A stretch of DNA of 64,000 bases. It comes from Acinetobacter gerneri DSM 14967 = CIP 107464 = MTCC 9824. GTDB lineage: Bacteria; Pseudomonadota; Gammaproteobacteria; Pseudomonadales; Moraxellaceae. Shown here piece after piece: positions 27,095-36,314 of this stretch (position 1 is its first letter; each line of letters begins with the position of its first letter). The position numbers and the translations under genes were made by a program. A model generated the notes under the pieces. It was not told the origin of the DNA, ran no database searches, and saw only the letters and a program-made list of their open reading frames with translations. The stretch covers positions 440,065-504,064 of the forward strand of contig NZ_KB849543.1 of assembly GCF_000368565.1 (NCBI RefSeq), given 5' to 3'.

Positions 27095-28519
27095 ATGTGG
27101 GATTTATGCGTTATTTTATTATCCCTCGGGCTGTTAATGTATACAGCCTACCGCGGTATGTCAGTCATATTAATGGCACCGATTTGTGCCTTACTCGCTG
27201 TACTTTTAATCAACCCTGCCAATGTTTTACCATTTTATTCAGGCGTGTTTATGCCGAAAATGGTGGGTTTTATTAAAGATTATTTCCTTGTATTTTTACT
27301 CGGTGCGATCTTTGGTAAAGTCGTTGAAATGTCAGGTATTGCAGAATCCATTGCCAAAACCATTGTGAAGTTGATTGGCTCTAAAAATGCCATGTTAACG
27401 GTGGTCTTGCTTGGTGCGATTTTGACCTATAGTGGGGTAAGTTTGTTTGTGGTTGTATTTGCAGTTTATCCATTTGCAAATCAACTATTTAGACAGGCAA
27501 ATATCCCGAAGCGTTTGATTCCGGGGACGATTGCGCTCGGTGCATTTTCATTCACTATGGATGCTTTACCGGGTACGCCACAAATTCAAAACGTGATTCC
27601 GACCACTTTTTTTGGAACAGATATTTATGCAGCACCGTTTTTAGGGATTATTGGTGCAATTTTTGTTTTGGCGGTCGGTTTAAGTTATCTAGAATGGCGT
27701 CGCCGTGTAGCTGCACGTAATGGCGATGGTTTTGCATCAGGTGTGACTTTAACAGCTGCCGAGTTGCAACAATTTGAACAAGAAGATCAGCATCAAAGTA
27801 ATGGTTCTGGCTTACGTCAATTTATGGCATTTGTACCTTTAATTTTAGTCGCTGTAATGAATAAATATTTGTCTACAGCAATTAAAACGTGGTATCCGAA
27901 TGGCTTTGATTTCAATGCGATTGGGCTTGCAAATTATACAGTTGATGTTGCGAAAACGTCTGCAATTTGGGCTGTAGGATTGGCTTTGATCGTGGGTATT
28001 ATTACTGCCATTTTATTTGATTTTCGTCGTGTCTATGGCGGTTTCAAAGATGGTGTAAATGCCAGTATCGGTGGTTCATTACTTGCAGTGATGAATACTG
28101 CGTCCGAATATGGTTTCGGAGCAATTATTGCAGCGTTACCGGGTTTTGCTTTGATCAGTCATGCTTTGGGGCATACATTTACCAATCCTCTGGTCAATGG
28201 AGCAGTCACGACTACAGTTTTGGCAGGGGTCACAGGATCTGCTTCAGGCGGTATGAGTATTGCGCTCAGTGCTATGGCTGATCAGTACAATGCTGCGATT
28301 GTCGCTATGGGAATTCCAGCCGAAGTGATGCACCGTATCGTCGCGATGGCTTCTGGTGGTATGGATACTTTGCCGCACAATGGTGCTGTGATCACTTTAC
28401 TTGCTGTAACAGGGCTTACACACAAACAATCTTATAAAGATATTTTTGCGATTACAGTCATTAAAACGGTGGCGGTGTTTATAGCAATTGCCGCATTTAC
28501 ATGGTTTGGTATTGTTTAA
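27095..28519 (+). CDS. GntP-family permease, probable 3-hydroxybutyrate transporter
   Basis: 474 residues with about 12 hydrophobic helices and the GntP-type stretches KDYFLVFLLGAIFGKVVE, TYSGVSLFVVVFAVYPFA and SASGGMSIALSAMA. The family carries gluconate, citrate or D-3-hydroxybutyrate in symport with protons. The next gene is a 3-hydroxybutyrate dehydrogenase 35 nt away, which argues for 3-hydroxybutyrate. ATG 27095 (MWDLCVILL) has GGAG about 9 nt upstream and is preferred over ATG 27080. Confidence 0.87.
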   Translation: MWDLCVILLSLGLLMYTAYRGMSVILMAPICALLAVLLINPANVLPFYSGVFMPKMVGFIKDYFLVFLLGAIFGKVVEMSGIAESIAKTIVKLIGSKNAMLTVVLLGAILTYSGVSLFVVVFAVYPFANQLFRQANIPKRLIPGTIALGAFSFTMDALPGTPQIQNVIPTTFFGTDIYAAPFLGIIGAIFVLAVGLSYLEWRRRVAARNGDGFASGVTLTAAELQQFEQEDQHQSNGSGLRQFMAFVPLILVAVMNKYLSTAIKTWYPNGFDFNAIGLANYTVDVAKTSAIWAVGLALIVGIITAILFDFRRVYGGFKDGVNASIGGSLLAVMNTASEYGFGAIIAALPGFALISHALGHTFTNPLVNGAVTTTVLAGVTGSASGGMSIALSAMADQYNAAIVAMGIPAEVMHRIVAMASGGMDTLPHNGAVITLLAVTGLTHKQSYKDIFAITVIKTVAVFIAIAAFTWFGIV

Positions 28520-28554
28520 TCACTAAAAAATGATAGAGAAATAAGGAGCAAATA

Positions 28555-29340
28555 ATGAGTCAACTTCTTCAAGATAAAGTTGCATTTATCACAGGTTCAG
28601 CAAGTGGTATCGGTTTGGAAATTGCAAAAAAGTTTGTACTAGAAGGTGCAAAAGTTGTGATTTCTGACATGAATGCAGAAAAATGTAATGAAACAGTGTT
28701 GGCACTCAAAAGTGAAGGTTTTGAAGCTTTGTCTGCTCCATGTGATGTTTCTGACGAAGATGCTTATGGGGCAGCGATTGAGTTGGCACATCAGACATTT
28801 GGTCGTATTGATATTTTGATCAATAATGCTGGTTTTCAGCATGTTGCTAAAATTGAAGAATTTCCAACCAATATTTTTCAAAAATTGATTAATGTCATGT
28901 TGGTGGGTTCATTTATTGGTATTAAACATGTCATGCCGATTATGAAAGCACAAAAATTTGGTCGTATTATCAATATGGCTTCGATTAATGGTTTGATCGG
29001 TTTTGCAGGCAAAGCTGGTTATAACAGTGCTAAACATGGTGTGATTGGTTTAACTAAAGTTGCTGCTTTAGAATCTGCACGTGATGGCGTGACTGTAAAT
29101 GCATTATGTCCGGGTTATGTAGACACCCCTTTGGTTCGTGGACAAATTACTGATCTTGCAAAAACTCGAAATGTCAGTGAAACCAGTGCGTTAGAAGATG
29201 TAATTTTGGCAATGGTTCCGCAAAAACGCTTACTCAGTGTTGAAGAAATTGCGGATTATGCAATTTTCTTAGCAAGTGATAAAGCAGGTGGAGTTACTGG
29301 TCAGGCTGTGGTGATGGATGGCGGTTATACTGCTCAATAG
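28555..29340 (+). CDS. 3-hydroxybutyrate dehydrogenase (SDR)
   Basis: 261 residues of the classical short-chain dehydrogenase family: TGSASGIGLEIAKKF nucleotide-binding loop, NNAG, catalytic Ser in NMASING and the YNSAKHG Tyr/Lys pair, then GYVDTPLVRGQI. The C-terminal KRLLSVEEIADYAIFLASDK and the long VRGQI loop fit D-3-hydroxybutyrate dehydrogenase (BdhA/HbdH). It oxidises 3-hydroxybutyrate to acetoacetate with NAD. AAGGAG lies 7 nt before ATG. A hairpin terminator follows. Confidence 0.9.
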   Translation: MSQLLQDKVAFITGSASGIGLEIAKKFVLEGAKVVISDMNAEKCNETVLALKSEGFEALSAPCDVSDEDAYGAAIELAHQTFGRIDILINNAGFQHVAKIEEFPTNIFQKLINVMLVGSFIGIKHVMPIMKAQKFGRIINMASINGLIGFAGKAGYNSAKHGVIGLTKVAALESARDGVTVNALCPGYVDTPLVRGQITDLAKTRNVSETSALEDVILAMVPQKRLLSVEEIADYAIFLASDKAGGVTGQAVVMDGGYTAQ

Positions 29341-29410
29341 TATGTTGAACGTTATGTCTATTTTCATGCAATTTTTAGATTAAAACTTGCATGATTTAAT
29401 GCTGTTGAAG

Positions 29411-29455
29411 CCCCTAAAGCCTTTTATCGAAAAGCTCTAGGGGTTAATTTTTTTT
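29411..29455. terminator. Bidirectional terminator between convergent genes
   Basis: CCCCTAAAGCCTTTT and AAAAGCTCTAGGGG form a long stem with one bulge and a 4-nt loop, followed by a T run. It serves the 3-hydroxybutyrate dehydrogenase on the plus strand and touches the end of the convergent VOC gene. Confidence 0.65.
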
Positions 29456-30011
29456 AAGCTTTAGTCGTATCTAACTCTTCAGCATGTAAGAAATGTGTAT
29501 GATGCGGTGCACGTTTGGTTTTGCTCCATTCTTCAAGCATTTCATGCTTCATTTCTTCCGTAATCATCGCAATTTTTTCTGGTGATTTAGGATCATCATA
29601 AGTCAGTTCCAAACGATGACCATTTGGATCAAAGAAATAAATAGAATGAAATATCCCGTGATTGGTCACGCCTAATACTTCAATGCCGTTGTCTTCTAAA
29701 TGTGCTTTTGCTTCAAGTAATGCATCGCGGTCTTTAACGCGAAGAGCAATATGTTGCACCCATTTAGGCGTATTTTCATCACGTCCCATTTCAGGCTGAG
29801 TTGGAAGTTCAAAAAATGCCAAAACGTTTCCATTACCCGCATCTAAAAATAGATGCATGTATGGGTCAAATGCTTTGGTTGAAGGAACATGATCTTCAGC
29901 AAATGCCAAAATAAAGTTCATATTCAAGTTCTTTTGATACCATTCAACAGTTTGTTTTGCATCTTTGCAGCGATATGCAACATGATGAATTTGTTCAATT
30001 TGTATAGCCAT
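29454..30011 (-). CDS. VOC-superfamily metalloprotein (glyoxalase/dioxygenase type)
   Basis: 185 residues forming two beta-alpha-beta-beta-beta modules. Metal-ligand pattern: His in IEQIHHVAYRCKD, Glu in VLAFFELPT, His in WVQHIALRVKD and Glu in GHRLELTYDD, so a complete His/Glu set is present. It is the third gene of fahA-maiA-VOC, 21 nt after maiA. In this position it could be a glyoxalase-like accessory or the missing ring-cleavage dioxygenase: VOC-type hydroquinone dioxygenases (PcpA/LinE) are known, though larger. The charged His-rich tail (APHHTHFLHAEEL) is unusual. Confidence 0.83.
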   Translation of the reverse strand: MAIQIEQIHHVAYRCKDAKQTVEWYQKNLNMNFILAFAEDHVPSTKAFDPYMHLFLDAGNGNVLAFFELPTQPEMGRDENTPKWVQHIALRVKDRDALLEAKAHLEDNGIEVLGVTNHGIFHSIYFFDPNGHRLELTYDDPKSPEKIAMITEEMKHEMLEEWSKTKRAPHHTHFLHAEELDTTKA

Positions 30012-30032
30012 TTTTAAATATCCTTATTTAAA

Positions 30033-30671
30033 TTAAGTTGCGTCAATTTGTGCTTCGGGCGCTGCATTTTTAAATGCATCTAAGCCTGAGCAATGTTGAT
30101 AAATCGCTGAAATTTTGGGGAATGCTGATAAATCAATATTGAAGCGTTTTGCGTTATAAACTTGTGGAATCAAACAACAATCCGCGAGTGTTGCCTGATC
30201 GCCAAAGCAAAATTTGCCATTTGAATCAAGCAATTGTTGCTCTAAGCTTTTAAAGCCAATCTCTACCCAATGCTTATACCAAGCGGTCTTCTCATCTTCA
30301 CTGATCTGAAGTTCATGCTTTAAATACTTCAACACTCTTAAGTTATTGAGCGGGTGAATATCACAGGCAATGTTTTGACAAAATGCACGAACCTTTGCAC
30401 GGTCTTGTAAGTTGTTCGGCAATAAGGCATGTTCTGGATATTTTTCTTCTAAATATTCCAAAATACTGAGCGATTGAGCCAAAGCAAAATCATCCTCAAC
30501 CAAAGCAGGCAATAGCTCGCTTGGGTTGATTTGACGATAAGCCTGACCGTGTTGCTCTCCACCGTTATTTAGCAAATGCACAGGGATGATTTCACAATCT
30601 AAATTTTTTAGATTGAGTGCGATCCTTACACGATATGCGGCTGAACTACGGAAATAGCTATATAGTTTCAT
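30033..30671 (-). CDS. maiA: Maleylacetoacetate isomerase (zeta-class GST)
   Basis: 212 residues of the glutathione S-transferase fold. The zeta-class signature YSYFRSSAAYRVRIALNLK at the N-terminus has the catalytic Ser-Ser; INPSELLPALVEDD contacts glutathione; the C-terminal helical domain has GDQATLADCCLIPQVYNA. It converts maleylacetoacetate (or maleylpyruvate) to the fumaryl isomer. It sits 33 nt after fahA in the same operon, as in homogentisate and gentisate pathways. Confidence 0.94.
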   Translation of the reverse strand: MKLYSYFRSSAAYRVRIALNLKNLDCEIIPVHLLNNGGEQHGQAYRQINPSELLPALVEDDFALAQSLSILEYLEEKYPEHALLPNNLQDRAKVRAFCQNIACDIHPLNNLRVLKYLKHELQISEDEKTAWYKHWVEIGFKSLEQQLLDSNGKFCFGDQATLADCCLIPQVYNAKRFNIDLSAFPKISAIYQHCSGLDAFKNAAPEAQIDAT

Positions 30672-30704
30672 GTGATAACCTTAATTATTTGAAATTTCAT
30701 AAGA

Positions 30705-31988
30705 TTAATCAGCGAAATTAAATGCTACAGCAGGTAGGATTTTCCCTGAAACTTCACCAAATCCGATGCGTAATCCGTCTTTTTCACAGTAGCCTTTCAT
30801 GATGAGAGTATCGCCATCTTGCATAAAGCTGCGTTGCTCGCCATTTGAAAGTTGAAGCGGTTTGGTGGTATTCCAAGTAATTTCCAGCAAAGAACCATAA
30901 GAGTCTGGCGTAGGACCAGAAATCGTACCTGAACCCATAAGATCGCCCACTTGTAAATTACATCCAGCAATAGTGTGATGCGTCAGTTGCTGTGCCATAG
31001 ACCAATACATATATTTGAAATTGGTTTGACTGATAACATCCGCTTGTTGTTGATTTTCTGGTTTTAATTCAACAGAGAGATTGATGTCATAGCTATTATG
31101 AGTGTGATCTTCACGTAAATAAGCCAGTGGTTTTGGTTCTTGAATAGGTGAATTTGTTTTAAATGGAGCCAATGCTTCTAAAGTCACAATCCACGGTGAA
31201 ATAGACGATGCAAAGGTTTTAGCATTGAATGGTCCTAAAGGTACATATTCCCATTGTTGAATATCACGTGCAGACCAGTCATTGAATAAAACCATACCGA
31301 AAATGTGATCCCAAGCATCTTCAATCGCAACAGGCTCACCAAGTTGAGTTGATTTCCCAACAATAAATCCTGTTTCTAACTCAAAATCCAATTTGCGACA
31401 TGCTGAAAATATAGGGCGTTCTTGGTCTGGAACTTTGATTTGACCTGAAGGGCGTACGATATCAGTACCACTAACAACCACTGAGCTCGCACGTCCGTTA
31501 TAACCAACTGGGAGTTCTGACCAGTTTGCAAGCAGTGCATTTTTAGGATCACGGAACATACAGCCAACATTGGTTGCATGTTCTTTTGATGAGTAAAAAT
31601 CGGTATAGCCCGGAACATGAACTGGCATGTGCATGGTCACGGCCGATTGTTTATAAAAGGTTTTATTTCTTAATTCTGCATGATCACGAAGTGTCGCTGT
31701 GTCTTTTGCCAATAAGTGCTGTAGCTGAGCACGGACTTTTGACCAGTTGGCTTTGCCTGAATCGATGAATTTATTGAGTGTACTTTGATTGAAAAAGTCA
31801 CGGCCATTTTCGAGTTCTAACAGTCCATTTTCTTCTAAAACAGATAGATCAACGACCCACTCACCCAAAGCGACCCCCACACGACGTGTTCCATTTGGAC
31901 TTTCACTAAAGACACCAAAAGGTAAGTTTTGAATAGGGAAATCTGAATCCTTTTTCACTTCAATAAATGAGGTTAATTGCATCGTCAT
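30705..31988 (-). CDS. fahA: Fumarylacetoacetase
   Basis: 427 residues, the full eukaryote-like length rather than the short FAH-domain hydrolase. N-terminal domain about 1-120; then the metal and catalytic region with VPGYTDFYSSKEHATNVG, PIFSACRKLDFELETG (acidic ligands), FNDWSARDIQQWEYVPLGPF and GSGTISGPTPDS. It splits fumarylacetoacetate to fumarate and acetoacetate. ATG 31988 has AAGGAA 7 nt upstream. It is the first gene of fahA-maiA-VOC, transcribed away from the IclR regulator. Confidence 0.95.
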   Translation of the reverse strand: MTMQLTSFIEVKKDSDFPIQNLPFGVFSESPNGTRRVGVALGEWVVDLSVLEENGLLELENGRDFFNQSTLNKFIDSGKANWSKVRAQLQHLLAKDTATLRDHAELRNKTFYKQSAVTMHMPVHVPGYTDFYSSKEHATNVGCMFRDPKNALLANWSELPVGYNGRASSVVVSGTDIVRPSGQIKVPDQERPIFSACRKLDFELETGFIVGKSTQLGEPVAIEDAWDHIFGMVLFNDWSARDIQQWEYVPLGPFNAKTFASSISPWIVTLEALAPFKTNSPIQEPKPLAYLREDHTHNSYDINLSVELKPENQQQADVISQTNFKYMYWSMAQQLTHHTIAGCNLQVGDLMGSGTISGPTPDSYGSLLEITWNTTKPLQLSNGEQRSFMQDGDTLIMKGYCEKDGLRIGFGEVSGKILPAVAFNFAD

Positions 31989-32367
31989 TTATGTGTTCCT
32001 TGTGTACTGAGCAAGCGTTAAATAGATTTTCGCTTGAGCTTTATGAAGAAATATCCATCAATAAAATGATTACATTTGCATGAGAATTTACGTTTTAATT
32101 TAATTAAATATAGATAAATCAATAAATTAAAAAGTTTATTACTCAAATGTCTAACAAGTATTGATTTTTGCTATGAATCCTATCATACTCACTTTCATAA
32201 ATTACGCAATACATAAATTGATTACGTAATACGTAATTTATGAATTATTTATTCAGTTGTTAAAGGCGCATCGCGATCTGGGAGTGGCATATTTCTTTTG
32301 GCAATCGCTTTGAAATCAGCTTGCTTCGAGTAGAATGCTGATCATTCGATCAAGAGTTGAAAACTAA
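31989..32367. other. Divergent regulatory region, fahA / IclR gene
   Basis: 379 bp holding the promoters of both aromatic-pathway units. It is AT-rich and contains the repeated/palindromic site at 32196-32242. No ORF with a ribosome site was seen. Confidence 0.6.
32196..32242. promoter_or_regulatory. Repeated and palindromic operator candidate
   Basis: Two 20-bp direct repeats start at 32201 and 32221 (ATTACGCAATACATAAATTG and ATTACGTAATACGTAATTTA, 16 of 20 identical). The block is also framed by an 11-bp inverted repeat CATAAATTACG / CGTAATTTATG, and ATTACGTAAT within it is self-complementary. It sits between the divergent fahA and iclR-type genes, as expected for an IclR-family operator. 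Confidence 0.6.
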
Positions 32368-33147
32368 ATGTCAGAAGAAAAAGCACAAGGTGGCGTTCAG
32401 TCTTTAGAAGTGGGACTTAGTGTTTTAGATGCATTGATTGCGCATAACACGCCCATGATGCTGAAAGAACTTGCTGCAAGTTTGGCAATGCATCCTGCAA
32501 AAGTTCATCGTTATGTGGTGAGCCTCGTTCGGATGAATTATGCCAAACAGTTGGATGATGGGCGTTATGCGCTTGGTGATCAGGCATGGCGTTTAGGTTT
32601 GAGTTTTGTGCAAAGAACAAATTCGATCCAAGCAGCACAGCCGATGATTTATGATTTGCATCGCAAGATTGATTGTGGTTTGCAAATCAGTAAATGGACA
32701 TCGCAAGGACCATTGATTATTCAATGGATTGAACCAAATCAACCTGTATCGGTGATTACACGTGTTGGTTCAGTGATGCCGTTATTAAACTCGGCAACAG
32801 GTCGCGCATTCTCAGCATTTATGCCTGAAAATGTGGTGAAACCTTTGCTTGAGCAAGAATGGCAGCAAAAACAGAATTCTGGAATGGACGTTTATCCGCA
32901 CGATTGGGATGAATTCCAAGTTTTAAAACAGGATATCTTGCAGCACGGTTTAGCAACAGTGTCTGGAGATATGTTGGCAGGTGTGAATGCCATCTGTGCA
33001 CCGATTTTCAATATTCATGGTGAAGTTGAATTTTGTATCGCGGCGCTCGGTGGTCAGACACATTTACCGATTGATTATCAACATGAACGTGTTTTGGCAT
33101 TGCAAGGAACGGCAATGGCGATCACAAAATACCTGACTCAGGCTTAG
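32368..33147 (+). CDS. IclR-family transcriptional regulator
   Basis: 259 residues: N-terminal winged helix (GVQSLEVGLSVLDALIAHN, then MLKELAASLAMHPAKVHRYV) and a C-terminal GAF-like effector domain (QPVSVITRVGSVMPLLNSAT, GVNAICAPIFN). IclR proteins often control aromatic catabolism. It is divergent from fahA-maiA-VOC and 107 nt upstream of the MFS transporter and monooxygenase genes, so it probably regulates both arms. Confidence 0.92.
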   Translation: MSEEKAQGGVQSLEVGLSVLDALIAHNTPMMLKELAASLAMHPAKVHRYVVSLVRMNYAKQLDDGRYALGDQAWRLGLSFVQRTNSIQAAQPMIYDLHRKIDCGLQISKWTSQGPLIIQWIEPNQPVSVITRVGSVMPLLNSATGRAFSAFMPENVVKPLLEQEWQQKQNSGMDVYPHDWDEFQVLKQDILQHGLATVSGDMLAGVNAICAPIFNIHGEVEFCIAALGGQTHLPIDYQHERVLALQGTAMAITKYLTQA

Positions 33148-33254
33148 CGAAAGTATTGTGTAGTGTGCTGATCCAGCATGACTAAAGTTTGCAGAGTATT
33201 GAGGGGGGAGTTCGATAATCCTGTAAACACATTTATAGTACTAGGGAAAGCACT

Positions 33255-34574
33255 ATGGCTAAGTCATCCAAGTTTTTTTATGGTTGGTGGATTGTTTTCG
33301 CACTGATGATCGTGTCGGGAACAGCACTTGCTTTGGTGATCAGTACATTCAATATTTATCTCAATCCATTCACTCATGCGGTTGGGATCAGTGCTACTCA
33401 GTTCGCACTTTGTTCTACAATTATCAATATTACCGTCATGCTTTTTTCGCCTAAAGTCGGAAAAATCATGCAATCTCATACCAAAAAAACATTACTGGTG
33501 TTTTTAACAGGCTTCTGTTTGAGTTATGCCGCATTCGCTTTTGCGCATAATTTACTGTCTTTATATATCGTTGCAGCACTCTTTGGTTTTTTCTCGACAG
33601 GGATGACTTTTATTCCTCCAAATATCTTGGTCAATCGTTGGTTTGTTGAGAAAAAAGGCTTGGCAATGAGTATTTCATTATCAGGAAGTGCATTTTTTGG
33701 TATGGCACTCAGCCCTTATATTACCTATTGTATTCAAAAGATAAATTATCAATTTGCCTATCAAAGTATTGCTGCAATGATGTTTGTCGGTGGTGTGCTA
33801 TTGATTATGTTTTTAATCAAGGAATCGCCTGAACAGTTGGGCTTAAAAGCATTAGGTGAAGGGCAGACACAAACGCCTGCTTCACAGCAAAATGCTTTGA
33901 AACTTGTTCATTTAGATCCAAAGACTTTAAAAAGAAAACCATTTTTTTGGTCAATGCTGGCTGCCCAATTTTTAGTGGGCGCGGTTGGCGGTGGTATCGT
34001 GTTGCAGTTGCCAGTTTATTTACAAAACACATTCGGTATGCAGCAAGCCGCTCAGTTTTTGGTGATCACGCTTGGTGTCATGATCTTTGCAAAAGTCTTT
34101 TTGGGATGGCTTTTCGATAAAGTCGGGCTACTGAAAACTACGACATTTATCGCGCTATGTATCTTGATGACCTGTATTCCCTTTATGTTCGTGACTTCAT
34201 CACAAATGTATATTTTAGGTTTGGTTGGTGTGCTGTTTTGGGGTGTCGGAAATTGTATTGGTACCGTTGCACCTGCCGTGATCGCATCTAAAACCTATGG
34301 TGGCGAACATTATGGTGAGGTTTATGGTATTTGTTTGCGTTTTCAGACGCTCGGTATCGCAGCGGGTGTACCCGCGATTTCTATGATTGCTACTGCAACA
34401 GGCTCATTTACGATGGTCTGGATCATTTCTTCTATATTGACTGTTTTACTTTTGGCTTTTTATCTTTTGGGGTTAAAGGGTAGCCAACAATTTCGTACAC
34501 GGGGTACGAGCACTTATTCATCGTCTACAGAATTGCCATTTGAAAATGTTATGGCAATTGATCAAAAAATTTAA
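33255..34574 (+). CDS. MFS transporter, probable aromatic-acid uptake
   Basis: 439 residues with 12 predicted hydrophobic helices and a central cytoplasmic loop (about 195-235). The start YGWWIVFALMIVSGTALALV and the stretch NILVNRWFVEKKGLAMSISL resemble the monocarboxylate/oxalate-formate antiporter branch of the MFS. It is 30 nt upstream of the FAD monooxygenase gene, so it is likely to import that enzyme's substrate. The substrate itself cannot be read from the sequence. Confidence 0.86.
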   Translation: MAKSSKFFYGWWIVFALMIVSGTALALVISTFNIYLNPFTHAVGISATQFALCSTIINITVMLFSPKVGKIMQSHTKKTLLVFLTGFCLSYAAFAFAHNLLSLYIVAALFGFFSTGMTFIPPNILVNRWFVEKKGLAMSISLSGSAFFGMALSPYITYCIQKINYQFAYQSIAAMMFVGGVLLIMFLIKESPEQLGLKALGEGQTQTPASQQNALKLVHLDPKTLKRKPFFWSMLAAQFLVGAVGGGIVLQLPVYLQNTFGMQQAAQFLVITLGVMIFAKVFLGWLFDKVGLLKTTTFIALCILMTCIPFMFVTSSQMYILGLVGVLFWGVGNCIGTVAPAVIASKTYGGEHYGEVYGICLRFQTLGIAAGVPAISMIATATGSFTMVWIISSILTVLLLAFYLLGLKGSQQFRTRGTSTYSSSTELPFENVMAIDQKI

Positions 34575-34604
34575 GTTTAGTACGGATACGACAAGGAGTT
34601 CGAT

Positions 34605-36314
34605 ATGCATTTTCCAGCCACAGAGCCAAGAAAATCACTTTATTATTCATATAATGTTTATCCTTATTTTCATAGCAATCAAGACGTCGTCACAGATGAA
34701 AAAACAGTGACAGTCGTTGGGGCTGGTCCGATTGGGATGACCACGGCACTTGAGCTTGCAAAATATGGCGTTAAAGTCATTTTAATGTCAGCAGAACGTC
34801 AGCTTTCAGAAGGTAGCCGCGCATTGGTTTATACCAAGCGTTCGATGGAAATCTTACAGTTTGCAGGTGCGGCTGAGTCGATTATGACTAAAGCTTTGCC
34901 GTGGACACATGGTAATTCGATTTACAAAGCAAAAACTGTATTTCGTATGGCTTCACCGACCAATGAACATGATCAGTTCGCACCTTTAAATAATCTACAG
35001 CAAAATTTCTTGGAAGATTTTTTGTATAAACAAATCGAAAAAAATCCAAATATTGAAATGCGTTGGGGCAATAAAGTTGTTGCGACTGAGCAAAATGGTG
35101 AAGTCGTGACCCTTCAGGTACATACACCTGAGGGTGAATATACCCATAAAACACATTGGTTAGTTGCAGCAGATGGCGGGCGTTCTCCAATTCGTGAAGG
35201 CATGAAACTTTGGATGGAAGGCGCAAGCTATGAAGGGCGATTTGTTATTGCGGATATTCGCATCAAGCTCGATTATCCAACAGAGCGTTTAGCGTATTTT
35301 TCGCCAGACTGGAATCCCGGCAACACGATTTTAATGCATCGTGAACCTGATAGTATTTGGCGTTTTGATTATCAACTCGATCCAAGTATTGCACCAGAAG
35401 AAGCGCTTAAGACTGAAAATCTCACTCAAGCCGTCAATGATCAATTGAAAATGATTGGTATGGATCACCTTGAATGGGAAATGGATTGGAGCACAGTCTA
35501 TTCGGCACGTGCATTGACTTTGGACAATTATGTTTATAACCGCATCATGTTTGTCGGTGATGCAGCGCATTTATTGCCGATTTTTGGTGTACGTGGCGCA
35601 AATACGGGCTTCCAAGATGCACATGATTTGTCATGGAAATTGGCAGGGGTAATCCAAGCTTGGGCACCTGAAAAATTGTTGGAAAGTTATACTTTTGATC
35701 GTGTGGGTGCGGCGCGTGAAATTATTGCCGAAGCAGGAAAATCAACCCGCTTTATGGCACCACCAACCGAAGGTTTCCGCTTACTCCGCAATGCTGTTTT
35801 ATCATTGTCATTAGAGCACGAGTTTGTCCGTCCACTCTATCATTGGCGTACTTCACGTCCACATGCATATACTCATTCACCGCTCAATAGCCAAAATGAT
35901 GACAATGCTTCAATGAATGAAATCACTGAAAATGGTGCATTGATTCCAAACTTTAAGTCAGAAAATGGCGAGTTTTTATATGATGTCATTGCTGGAAAAT
36001 TCAGTATCGTGACATTTACCGAGCAAACTCAAATCGATGAAAAGCTTTGTCATGAAGTGTCGTTGCTAAAATCTCGCCATATTCCAATTCAAATCGTAGC
36101 TTTTGCGCTTAATGGTCAAAATGTTGTGGGAGCAGACCAAACATTCCAGATCACTCAGCTTGAAGCTGAACAGCGCTATTTTGCTGAAAATGGCACGATT
36201 TATTTGATAAGACCTGATCATCATATCAATGGGCGTTGGATACAGTATTCAGAAAATGCAATTCTTGCGACATTTGAACAATTTATTTCTTCAGCACAAG
36301 GAGTAGTGGCATGA
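34605..36314 (+). CDS. FAD-dependent aromatic monooxygenase (MhpA-like)
   Basis: 569 residues of the class A flavoprotein hydroxylase family. FAD/NADPH motifs in order: VTVVGAGPIGMTTALELAKY (about residue 37), the DG motif WLVAADGGRSPIRE and the GD motif IMFVGDAAHLLPIFGVRGAN. A C-terminal thioredoxin-like extension (about 430-569) is as in MhpA. Such enzymes hydroxylate phenolic acids ortho or para to the OH. An extra 33 residues precede the FAD domain. AAGGAG lies before ATG. The stop overlaps the next gene start (ATGA). Confidence 0.9.
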   Translation: MHFPATEPRKSLYYSYNVYPYFHSNQDVVTDEKTVTVVGAGPIGMTTALELAKYGVKVILMSAERQLSEGSRALVYTKRSMEILQFAGAAESIMTKALPWTHGNSIYKAKTVFRMASPTNEHDQFAPLNNLQQNFLEDFLYKQIEKNPNIEMRWGNKVVATEQNGEVVTLQVHTPEGEYTHKTHWLVAADGGRSPIREGMKLWMEGASYEGRFVIADIRIKLDYPTERLAYFSPDWNPGNTILMHREPDSIWRFDYQLDPSIAPEEALKTENLTQAVNDQLKMIGMDHLEWEMDWSTVYSARALTLDNYVYNRIMFVGDAAHLLPIFGVRGANTGFQDAHDLSWKLAGVIQAWAPEKLLESYTFDRVGAAREIIAEAGKSTRFMAPPTEGFRLLRNAVLSLSLEHEFVRPLYHWRTSRPHAYTHSPLNSQNDDNASMNEITENGALIPNFKSENGEFLYDVIAGKFSIVTFTEQTQIDEKLCHEVSLLKSRHIPIQIVAFALNGQNVVGADQTFQITQLEAEQRYFAENGTIYLIRPDHHINGRWIQYSENAILATFEQFISSAQGVVA

